Positions 6,203 through 14,222 of a DNA stretch of 34,451 bases are shown in pieces. Position numbers and translations under genes: made by a program. The DNA lies in NCBI GenBank assembly GCA_018653605.1, contig JABHYY010000027.1, positions 1 through 34,451 of the forward strand, read 5' to 3'. Position 1 is the stretch's first letter. The number at the start of each line of letters is the position of its first letter. The notes under the pieces are model-generated. The model made no database searches and was not told where the DNA came from. It saw only the letters and a list, made by a program, of their open reading frames with translations. Source of the DNA: an archaeon (GTDB lineage Archaea; Nanobdellota; Nanobdellia; SCGC-AAA011-G17; GW2011-AR17).

Positions 6203-6304
6203 GACACCGGGCGAGAGTCGAACTCGCGTCTCGGGATCCACAATCCCAAATTCTAACCAATATTCCCCAAAGGGCGAACCCTTAAAGTTTAAACTACCGG
6301 TGTC
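6203..6304 (-). tRNA. tRNA-His (anticodon GUG) with D-loop insertion
   Basis: Minus strand. The acceptor pairs ACACCGG with CCGGTGT, and the gene encodes G at position -1 opposite C73, the tRNA-His identity element. T arm GCGAG-TTCGACT-CTCGC; anticodon arm TGGGA-TTGTGGA-TCCCG shows GUG. The span is 102 nt, about 26 too long. The surplus lies in the D loop and contains a hairpin AAGGG-TTCG-CCCTT (6284-6271 region); removing it leaves D stem GTTT/GAAT and a loop ending GGTTA. I interpret it as an intron at an unusual D-loop site; A residues on both sides make the exact ends ambiguous. A TATA box lies 30 nt upstream and hisS follows after 23 nt. Confidence 0.85.
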
Positions 6305-6329
6305 ATATGTAAATAAAATATTCATCCAC

Positions 6330-6340
6330 TTATAAAATTT
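6330..6340 (-). promoter_or_regulatory. TATA box of the tRNA-His/hisS unit
   Basis: Minus-strand AAATTTTATAAGTGG, with TTTATAA centred about 30 nt upstream of the tRNA-His 5' end. Good spacing for a start at or a few bases before G-1. Since hisS has only 23 nt of spacer, it probably shares this promoter. Confidence 0.55.
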
Positions 6341-6356
6341 TCCAAGAAAGTTCAAA

Positions 6357-6407
6357 CTAACAAAGCCATCGATGAATACAATCACCACTTATATTGTTAG
6401 TTTTCAT
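6357..6407 (-). CDS. Leaderless 16-residue mini-ORF containing DCIH
   Basis: MKTNNISGDCIHRWLC from ATG 6407 to TAG 6357. A TATA box centred 28 nt upstream (6431-6438) places transcription start on the ATG, the arrangement used by several real genes in this window. The ORF ends 53 nt before tRNA-His. The shared S-x-D-C-I-H-R with the mini-ORF at 4886 and the HisRS tail argues for more than chance. It could instead be an untranslated RNA or a decayed copy of a 5' region. Function unknown. Confidence 0.35.
   Translation of the reverse strand: MKTNNISGDCIHRWLC
6371..6384 (-). repeat. DCIH repeat, copy C
   Basis: TGATTGTATTCATC on the minus strand within AGTGGTGATTGTATTCATCG; reads S-G-D-C-I-H-R in the leaderless mini-ORF. 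It shares TGATTGTATTCATCGA with copy A and GTGATTGTATTCATC with copy B. Confidence 0.7.
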
Positions 6408-6430
6408 AAAAACAATGGATGCAGAACTCC

Positions 6431-6438
6431 TATTTAAA
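6431..6438 (-). promoter_or_regulatory. TATA box of the mini-ORF upstream of tRNA-His
   Basis: Minus-strand GAAAGGTTTAAATAGGAG: purine-rich BRE followed by TTTAAATA, 28 nt before ATG 6407. It lies just past the end of the membrane-protein gene. Confidence 0.5.
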
Positions 6439-6465
6439 CCTTTCTACAGCCCCCTTATTAGTTAT

Positions 6466-7227
6466 TTATCTAATATATATAGCCTTAACAAACTTCTCTC
6501 TAATCAACCCAAGAATTAACACTAAAACCAAAACTCCAAGCACCATACCAACCCAAGCAAACCCAAAAAAGCTAGAAGTAATACTCCTAACAAACAAAAC
6601 TCCTAACAAAGCCAAAGCAAGACTAAAGCAAACAAACAAACCCAAGAAAGGAACAAACACCTTAACAAATCTCTTTCTAACCAATAATCTAAATCCTTTC
6701 AAACTCTTAATAACACTTTTCTTAACCAACAACACACCAAGAGTATACCATACAAAACTTATAACAAAAATCAAAATTAAATACACAGCAAGACTTAAAA
6801 AATCCCACCAAGAGTTAAATGAAAACAATAACAAAGTAAACACTTTATTCAAAATGTAAACAAGGACTACAACAAAAGGCAAACCAACTAAAAAATATTT
6901 TAAAAAATATCTCAAACTAAACTTCTTATCCAACAAAATAGAAAATGTTCTTCCTTGTGAAAGCAAAAATAACAAGTACCACCCCAATGGCAAAACTATA
7001 ATGATAAAAAAATAAGCTAAGTAAACAAGGCCAGAAAAACTTTGAACCAAAGTTTCAAACTGCATCAAAGTTGCATAAGTATTATCAGTCAAATTCAAAG
7101 AATCAAACTGGACAGTATACTCTTCAATCTGCCCCATCAAAATTCCAACTTTCATTTTAACATAAACAGCTAATAAGAAAGCCAATCCCAAGGCAACAAC
7201 ATCATACAAAAAAGGTCTCCACTTCAT
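6466..7227 (-). CDS. Polytopic membrane protein of unknown function
   Basis: 253 residues with about six hydrophobic spans: residues 9-24, 66-90, 108-132, 143-168, 193-215 and 221-243, separated by short basic loops (KKFSLRYFLKYF, KKSVIKSLKGFRLLVRKRFVK). An extracellular loop of about 40 residues follows the first span. No transporter or enzyme motif is visible. The ATG lies 56 nt after the stop of the 2312-residue surface protein, on the same strand; no clear promoter lies in that gap, so it is probably the last gene of the pilin-like/giant-protein operon. A role in exporting or anchoring that protein is only inference from position. Confidence 0.75.
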   Translation of the reverse strand: MKWRPFLYDVVALGLAFLLAVYVKMKVGILMGQIEEYTVQFDSLNLTDNTYATLMQFETLVQSFSGLVYLAYFFIIIVLPLGWYLLFLLSQGRTFSILLDKKFSLRYFLKYFLVGLPFVVVLVYILNKVFTLLLFSFNSWWDFLSLAVYLILIFVISFVWYTLGVLLVKKSVIKSLKGFRLLVRKRFVKVFVPFLGLFVCFSLALALLGVLFVRSITSSFFGFAWVGMVLGVLVLVLILGLIREKFVKAIYIR

Positions 7228-7283
7228 ACTAGAAAAAAAGATCTAAACATTTAAATTAATATCGCTATTAAAAAAGAATTATT

Positions 7284-10200
7284 TTAACTTGAAACAACTG
7301 CAGAACAAATTCCTTCTCTAGAACTTCCTAAGATTCTTACATCATCATCATTTTCTAGACCACCACTTTCACAATCTTCTTTAAATCCTTCCCACATTGT
7401 AGTCCCATATTCAAAGTGCCAAGCTTCTCTACTATATCTTACCCAACCAACCTCATACATAATATTAGTCAACTCATTACTAGAATCCATAGAATGCAAT
7501 TCACCATCAGAATCATAATACTGGATATCTACAGCTCCCCCCTGTACATGAGGACAACCACTTCCATCAGTACCAGGGTCACAAGCTATATTCCCATTTC
7601 CACTTTGATACAAATCCCAAAAGTATAATTGATCATCATAACTCCTATAAGCTGAAATAACATTAATATTATAACCCACATCTTCAAACTCTTCTTCAGC
7701 CACTAACAATTTTTCATAAGCTTCAGAAGTCAACATACAACCATCACCAGTACATTCAACTGAATCAATATCTACAACCACTACATTAAAAACTCCTTCA
7801 GAACCACCACAATAAGAGTTATACAATTCATCAACATCCTGAGCATTAACATTTTCAACATAATTAGGATCACCAGAACAAGCAACACTTCTATCACAAG
7901 AAGGCCAACCATTATAACCTCTTAACCCAGCATCCCAACCAGTATAAGTTTTTTTATTCCCTGATTGTCCACTATAACAACAGTATTCATTACCATCTTC
8001 ATACTGATCTTTTCTATATACCAAATGACCAATACCTAAAATAATATTACACTCCATATCATAAGCATTATCACCAGAAGAACAACTTTTACCATTAGTA
8101 GAAGCTTCAGTTAAAATTGCACCACCACTATTAAACCAATCACCATGTGAACCTAAGTTTAACTGCATTACACCATAATCATTAGTAGAACTTCCATAAA
8201 CTTCACTTTGAGAATCACAATCAATTCCACTATCATCACAATGTTTAAAACTTGATTCTTGTTGAGCAACTTTCAAAGCAAGTTTTTTTCCTTCAGCATC
8301 TAAACCCAATTCATCAGCAACTTCACAAATTTTCTGAACAATTAATTTTTGATTAGCAGTATAACTACTAGCACTAGCATCATTAGAACCACTAGAATCA
8401 CCAACCTCACTACAAACACCACCACTATAACTACAAACTTTACCAAACTGACTAGTACAAATTTCAGACTCACACCCCTCTTGATCATCACTTAAATCAG
8501 TACACTCATCAGCATCTTTACAAGAATAACAATAATCATCAACAGAATACTTCTTCTCAACATAATAACAAGTACTACCAACATCATGACAACTATCAAC
8601 ACCACAAAAACTAACCCAACCATCACCACAAGATTCACAATCAAAAACAATTTGTTCCTCAAGCTCTTCTGTGCTAAAAGACAAAGTCCTCTTCAACAAC
8701 TCACTATCATACCTATCCAAGACAAGCAACTCAACTTCATCATCTCTACTTCCTGCAGTATAACCACAAATAACCTTACCACTATCTTCCTCACACTCTC
8801 TGCCACCTATGTAAGCTTTATCATTAGCTAACAAATTAGTAAACTCAAATCTAAATTCATCACCAACATCAACAACAAACAATAAATCATTAGTTACATC
8901 CTCTTCATCAGACTGGCCCTGAGATATTTTTAATCCAGTGTATTCAATATCCCCTCTACCTTTAACTTCACAAGCACCAGGAACAAATGACACTGCTTCT
9001 GCAAGAGAATACTGACCAGCAGCAGCATACTCAAAACTCATTGTATCTTCAATAAACACACCCCATTTTTGAATTAAATCAACAACATTTTTACAATTTC
9101 TTTTCTCTTCATCTTTATGCTCAGCCAACAACCTAGTAAATTCTGAAGAACTTTCTTCATCAGCCAAATAACTATCCAACCCAAGTGCTTGCTTACTCAA
9201 GTCCCAATTAGTTTCAGCTAATTCATCAGCAACAATTTCATTTTTCTCAGCATCCCTAATACTAAAACTACCTGAGTTAAGCCAACAATAACCAAGGAAC
9301 CTTCCAACATCATCATAATCACAAGTACCAATCATTCCCCAATCACCAGAAATTCCTTGACCCTTTCCAGGATTATCAACACTACAAACTCTTTGCACAC
9401 CAGTAGACAAAGCACCAAATTCATAAGGCAACAAAGAAGCTCCTCCAACATTTGCATTAGAAACATCATTCAAAGCAGGACTCATAGTTGCAGCATCAGG
9501 ATAACACTGTTCAGCACTAGAAATATTTTTTAATACCTCTCCAGCAACTAAACTATCTTTCATATAATCCAATGCAAACGAAGTACTAACCATTCCAAAG
9601 CCACACTGTTCTTGACCATTAATTGTAATACATAACTCATCAAACCCACTCTGTGTTACACAGTCCATAGTTTCATCAGCCATTCCAGCCTTCTCAATTG
9701 TACCACTAGTACCACCACATTCACTAGTCAAACCATAAGTCTGACCAGTCAAAGAGTTTCTCAAATAAACAGAATAAACAACCCTATCAATGTTAGCATT
9801 ATCACCAGCATAGATATGATAGAAAACTTGGTAAGCACTCTGTCCTAAAGTTTCTGAATAAGGTTTAACAGTCATATGTCCAGTAAACTGAGTAGGATCT
9901 TCAGGTGTTGCAATTTGATCAATAAAATCTCCAAACCAAGGAGTCTTAGCATATATTGCTTGCTTACAAATTTCAGTACCAACCTCTTGCATACTTCTTC
10001 CTCTAAATGCAGCAAACGCTTGGTTAGAATATTCAGTTGTAAAGTAAGTAAATGAGGATTTCACATTTTCCATATTCTCTTTAAACTGGAAGAACTCTCC
10101 ACCACCAGCTTGATCACCAGCACCAAACATCTTACCACCAAGGAAATCAAGTATTCCACCACTACCCTGGAAAATTGCAACTATCTCTCTAGTAAACAAC

Positions 10201-13200
10201 TCACACATATACAAACTATAAATACTATCACAAATTCCAACATACTCACCATCGAACTTTGCTGTCTCTAAACATTGAACCATTCCATCCACTTGTGATT
10301 CCCAGAACTTCAAACTAGCAAGTACACCAGTTAAACAAATAGGAACAGGATCACCACTTCCTTGAGGAAGAACAACAGATCCAACAAACCCACTCTGAAC
10401 AACATCATCAACATACCATCTTCCACCCAAGTTAAACCTTGATGGTGGACACATTACAGGATCACAAACAGTAAACAACAATTTACAATCACTAGGATTC
10501 ATAACTTCATAACATCCAGCAACACTACCAGTTTGTACACCAGAAGATTTTCCACTACTTACAGGAAAATCATGATTATCAATTGTAACTCTAGTATTTT
10601 CATTAAACTCAGTTCTTACAAACTGATGTATATGTGAAACATATTCATTATACATTGTAGTACTCAAACTAATTTCCGTTTCATGATGCACTTGCACATC
10701 ATCAGTTGTACATAACTTTCCATCAGCACCAACATTCCAAACAGAGAACCTACTAGCTTCATTTGTTTTTGAATACTCTTCAATCTTAACAAAATTACCA
10801 TCTTCATGAGGCAAACAATAAGGCATTCCAGAAAATTCACCAGTTCCCCAAATTTCAATAGTTGCATCATCAGCCCAGGTTTGTCTCAACTCACCAGAGT
10901 TAAATGCTTCCTCTCCCATGAAAATAACTTCTTTAGTTGATGTTATATACAACTTCTGTCCACTTCTAGTAGCAAGCTCTTGACTAACTACTGAAGCACT
11001 TTGTAATACTGCAGAATCAAAAGCTGCAAGCTGAGTATCAATAGTTGTTATAATTCCATCATAACCTTCACAACTTCCAGCACTTGTTTTAGTATAAGTT
11101 GCTTTCCATTCAGTTAAATAAGTTTTCAAATCAATAGTACTCATAACACTAACTTCGACTGAAGAACCACTATCAGTATAAACAATTCTATCTCTTGTTG
11201 AAGAACCAGTAAATATCTTTCCTGCTGACCTTATTGTCGCACTTTCAGATTCACACTTTTTTTCAAATGTAACAATATCATTAAGTATTGGATAACCTGC
11301 AACATCAACATCAAGTTCACCACCAGAAACATGTTGTTCATAAATACCGTTAAACATATTTTCTCTAGCATCCTCATCCAAACCATCAGCATTTTCTAAA
11401 GCTTCAGAAGCAGCAATACAAGCAGTAGTTCTTTGATCTAAATTATTCCCACCATAACCAGTTGTTAAATCATTAAGATACTGTTCATTCCCCGGTTGCA
11501 TCTCAGCACTTAACCTATTTTGTGCACCATAGAAAGCTTGATATTCTTGTTTTGTAGCATCAGACATAAACACACCAGCACCAACATACTCTTCACAATC
11601 CTCCAAACTCCCATTAAACTTACCACTCAAATCACTTTCCCAATTACCATAAATCCCAGCATCAGCATCATCCCTAGCCTGTCCATAAGCATCCATATCA
11701 TTTTCAATATCACTTGAATGATCCAACATACACTCATCATAAGTATTATACTCTCTAGTAGAATAATCCCCACTACTTCTTTCATGACAATAAGACTGCC
11801 AACCACTAGCACCATCAGGTCCAGAGATTGCATCACCACGAGCTTGTGCAGAAGTTGAACCAAAACTACTCTTTAAAGTTACAAAAGCAAACACAGCATA
11901 ACAAACCTTATTCCAATTTGTAACAAGCTTATCCAAAAAGTCAACAGTTTTCTCTAACTTCTCTTTCAAACTTTTAAACTTCTCTAACTTTTCATCAATC
12001 TGTTCAGGGTTCAATTCAAAAGCTCTTTGCTCAATAGGAATATGAATTGAAAAATTAGTTTTACTTTTCAAAGTTTCACCAGAACCAGGAATGATAGTCA
12101 AATGCACTTCCTTCTTAACATCAATATCCTTAATTTGAATTTGATGACTACTCAATGTAGCAGTCCCACCCTCAGCAACACTATCTTTAGATTTACTAGA
12201 ACTATACCCTTGAGCATCTTCAAGAACCTCTTTAGTAAAATAAACATAATCATCTTTAATACTACTAATCAACCAATTTACATTCTCACCATTATCATAA
12301 ACAGCAGAAGTAAACAAGTAATCACCTTCATAATAAGTTTCACTAATTCCATTGTCACTAATCACAGCACTAGTTAACTCTTCATCACTAGCATGTTCAA
12401 TTCTTAACAACTTAACTTGAACTTGCCTTGCAGAATCATCAATAGTAACTTCACCATAACTAAAATCACCAGACATAGTATTCATTAACTCAACAACTTT
12501 AGCATTAATATCTGAATCACCAACATACTGTCCTCTATTATCAACACGAGTGTAATAGTGTAAAGCTTTTTCATTAGCAACCATCTTATCATTTGCAGAA
12601 TCAAAATTACTAGCTAACAACTCATACAACTCACCAAGTTTAACCTCACCAAGATCCAGATAAGAAACTCCTTCTAAAGTTTCTTCATCACTAAAATCTT
12701 CAACCAAAACTTTATACTCAGCAATTGCAGAACAAATCAACTGATTCAAAACATTATCATCCAACTGAGCACTCTCATCAAATACAGTAGGCAACTCATC
12801 TAAATAATAAAACCCAATATCATTACAAGGATCACCAGACCCATACTCTTCAATCACAATAGTTTCACCATCAATAGAATAAAAATATCCAACAGGCAAA
12901 ATACTAACCAAAACTTCTTTCACAGTATACCCATCAACCATATTAAACCTATTTGTAGAGTCTAAAGCATTAGCAACATTAGTAACATCAACTCTAACCC
13001 CATACTGATTAAACACACTATCCAACTCATTCACAGGAACAGAATCAATTGTTTTATCAGTATAAATTATACTATCTCCACTCCTTGCAGAAGAATAAAA
13101 CTGTCTATTCAAATCAGTAGACTCACCTGACATACCCATAACAGTTGTAATAGTTTTCTTGTTACCTTTTTTATCTCTAATCTCCAACACATACTCAGTT

Positions 13201-14222
13201 CCACCACTTCCTCTTTGTTCATACAAATTTGAAACAGTCCAAGTTGAACCAGGGAAAAGAGACATATCTTCATTCAAAACCATTTGATAAGAATCACCAT
13301 CTACCATAACACTAGCAACAGCTCTTTCCTTTGCAGGATCTTTCAAAGAATCCAACCTAACCCTAAACTTAGAATTAGTCAAAGCAACCTCTTCAAGATC
13401 ACCCAAGTCAAAATAATTTGAAGTTTCACCAACATTCAAAGTTAAATCAGCAATAGCTCGAGGAGCACCAATGATTGGCCAGAACAAATCTTTGTTACTA
13501 TAAATTGTCAAATCAACTTGATTATCCATGATCTCTTTAGCACGAATAATTCCTCTTCCACCAAAAAAAGTATACCTACTACCTTCAGACTGCAACTTAT
13601 CCTCCCACTCATCCACATCCTCATCCTCAGGCAAAACTAAATAAGTTTGAGCCAAAGTAAACAACCTTTGCGCTTCAGTAAAATGAATCTCTGCACTAAA
13701 AGTCAAATTAACTTCATCAGGCATTTCAATTTCATTCTCTTGTTGTTTCAATGTAATCACAAGATAACCCAAAGTATCCAAATCCTGCTCAAGTGGCTTA
13801 ACATACTTAGGCTCACCACGAACAGCATCTTTTGTTTGAATATCAGCAGGCTTAACTTTAACTTTTTCAACTTCAATACCACCATACAAAGGTTCAGTTC
13901 CATCTTCATACCCAGTCAAAGTATTAACTAAAGTACCAGCAGTCAAACCAGAAAGAAACGCATAAACTCGAACATCATTATCAGCAAGTAAATTAGAAGT
14001 CAAAATTGTAGGCTCATAACTTCGAACAAAAATAGGAATTGTATCACCAGTATCATCCTCTTCAAAATTTTGCAAAGCCCTTTGTTCTTCTTCATCTTCC
14101 CAATCTAAATTTTCACCAGCAACAGCCTCTAATTCTTCATCTGAAATATCATCAGCAACAGCAAATGGCATGCTTACTAACAAAACCAATACAAATATTG
14201 CTAACCACCTTTTTACATTCAT
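7284..14222 (-). CDS. Giant secreted protein with lytic transglycosylase and VanY carboxypeptidase domains
   Basis: 2312 residues. A signal peptide (1-23, KRWLAIFVLVLLVSMPFAVA) leads to an acidic ectodomain with no recognised fold to about 1850, a coiled-coil/hydrophobic stretch near 735-790, and a Cys-rich section (about 1850-1950). An SLT-type lysozyme-like domain spans about 1955-2138: catalytic Glu is E1989 in QQESSF, followed by YGVMQLN and the RGYNGW segment. A peptidase M15/VanY domain follows (2160-2275): SAYRS, zinc ligands H2225 and D2232 in HVQGGAVD, and WHFEYG with H2269. Such domains cleave the glycan and peptide parts of bacterial peptidoglycan, which archaea lack. The ATG overlaps the upstream stop by 4 nt. 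All key residues are present. Confidence 0.88.
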   Translation of the reverse strand: MNVKRWLAIFVLVLLVSMPFAVADDISDEELEAVAGENLDWEDEEEQRALQNFEEDDTGDTIPIFVRSYEPTILTSNLLADNDVRVYAFLSGLTAGTLVNTLTGYEDGTEPLYGGIEVEKVKVKPADIQTKDAVRGEPKYVKPLEQDLDTLGYLVITLKQQENEIEMPDEVNLTFSAEIHFTEAQRLFTLAQTYLVLPEDEDVDEWEDKLQSEGSRYTFFGGRGIIRAKEIMDNQVDLTIYSNKDLFWPIIGAPRAIADLTLNVGETSNYFDLGDLEEVALTNSKFRVRLDSLKDPAKERAVASVMVDGDSYQMVLNEDMSLFPGSTWTVSNLYEQRGSGGTEYVLEIRDKKGNKKTITTVMGMSGESTDLNRQFYSSARSGDSIIYTDKTIDSVPVNELDSVFNQYGVRVDVTNVANALDSTNRFNMVDGYTVKEVLVSILPVGYFYSIDGETIVIEEYGSGDPCNDIGFYYLDELPTVFDESAQLDDNVLNQLICSAIAEYKVLVEDFSDEETLEGVSYLDLGEVKLGELYELLASNFDSANDKMVANEKALHYYTRVDNRGQYVGDSDINAKVVELMNTMSGDFSYGEVTIDDSARQVQVKLLRIEHASDEELTSAVISDNGISETYYEGDYLFTSAVYDNGENVNWLISSIKDDYVYFTKEVLEDAQGYSSSKSKDSVAEGGTATLSSHQIQIKDIDVKKEVHLTIIPGSGETLKSKTNFSIHIPIEQRAFELNPEQIDEKLEKFKSLKEKLEKTVDFLDKLVTNWNKVCYAVFAFVTLKSSFGSTSAQARGDAISGPDGASGWQSYCHERSSGDYSTREYNTYDECMLDHSSDIENDMDAYGQARDDADAGIYGNWESDLSGKFNGSLEDCEEYVGAGVFMSDATKQEYQAFYGAQNRLSAEMQPGNEQYLNDLTTGYGGNNLDQRTTACIAASEALENADGLDEDARENMFNGIYEQHVSGGELDVDVAGYPILNDIVTFEKKCESESATIRSAGKIFTGSSTRDRIVYTDSGSSVEVSVMSTIDLKTYLTEWKATYTKTSAGSCEGYDGIITTIDTQLAAFDSAVLQSASVVSQELATRSGQKLYITSTKEVIFMGEEAFNSGELRQTWADDATIEIWGTGEFSGMPYCLPHEDGNFVKIEEYSKTNEASRFSVWNVGADGKLCTTDDVQVHHETEISLSTTMYNEYVSHIHQFVRTEFNENTRVTIDNHDFPVSSGKSSGVQTGSVAGCYEVMNPSDCKLLFTVCDPVMCPPSRFNLGGRWYVDDVVQSGFVGSVVLPQGSGDPVPICLTGVLASLKFWESQVDGMVQCLETAKFDGEYVGICDSIYSLYMCELFTREIVAIFQGSGGILDFLGGKMFGAGDQAGGGEFFQFKENMENVKSSFTYFTTEYSNQAFAAFRGRSMQEVGTEICKQAIYAKTPWFGDFIDQIATPEDPTQFTGHMTVKPYSETLGQSAYQVFYHIYAGDNANIDRVVYSVYLRNSLTGQTYGLTSECGGTSGTIEKAGMADETMDCVTQSGFDELCITINGQEQCGFGMVSTSFALDYMKDSLVAGEVLKNISSAEQCYPDAATMSPALNDVSNANVGGASLLPYEFGALSTGVQRVCSVDNPGKGQGISGDWGMIGTCDYDDVGRFLGYCWLNSGSFSIRDAEKNEIVADELAETNWDLSKQALGLDSYLADEESSSEFTRLLAEHKDEEKRNCKNVVDLIQKWGVFIEDTMSFEYAAAGQYSLAEAVSFVPGACEVKGRGDIEYTGLKISQGQSDEEDVTNDLLFVVDVGDEFRFEFTNLLANDKAYIGGRECEEDSGKVICGYTAGSRDDEVELLVLDRYDSELLKRTLSFSTEELEEQIVFDCESCGDGWVSFCGVDSCHDVGSTCYYVEKKYSVDDYCYSCKDADECTDLSDDQEGCESEICTSQFGKVCSYSGGVCSEVGDSSGSNDASASSYTANQKLIVQKICEVADELGLDAEGKKLALKVAQQESSFKHCDDSGIDCDSQSEVYGSSTNDYGVMQLNLGSHGDWFNSGGAILTEASTNGKSCSSGDNAYDMECNIILGIGHLVYRKDQYEDGNEYCCYSGQSGNKKTYTGWDAGLRGYNGWPSCDRSVACSGDPNYVENVNAQDVDELYNSYCGGSEGVFNVVVVDIDSVECTGDGCMLTSEAYEKLLVAEEEFEDVGYNINVISAYRSYDDQLYFWDLYQSGNGNIACDPGTDGSGCPHVQGGAVDIQYYDSDGELHSMDSSNELTNIMYEVGWVRYSREAWHFEYGTTMWEGFKEDCESGGLENDDDVRILGSSREGICSAVVSS

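Noticed and set aside
4841-6384. GATGAATACAATCA (plus strand of the repeat) as a C/D-box guide RNA
   Set aside because: Only copy B has TGATGA before it, and none has CTGA boxes at suitable distance, so the C/D-box structure is missing.
6176-6388. A 70-codon minus-strand open frame starting MVIVFIDGF
   Set aside because: It runs through the whole tRNA-His gene and its TATA box. Its first residues come from repeat copy C in a second frame, so I treat it as chance.
7284-14222. Bacterial contamination as the source of the wall-hydrolase gene
   Set aside because: The gene overlaps an archaeal-type pilin-signal gene, uses an archaeal TATA promoter and has the same composition as its neighbours, all of which share the contig with archaeal ribosomal genes.
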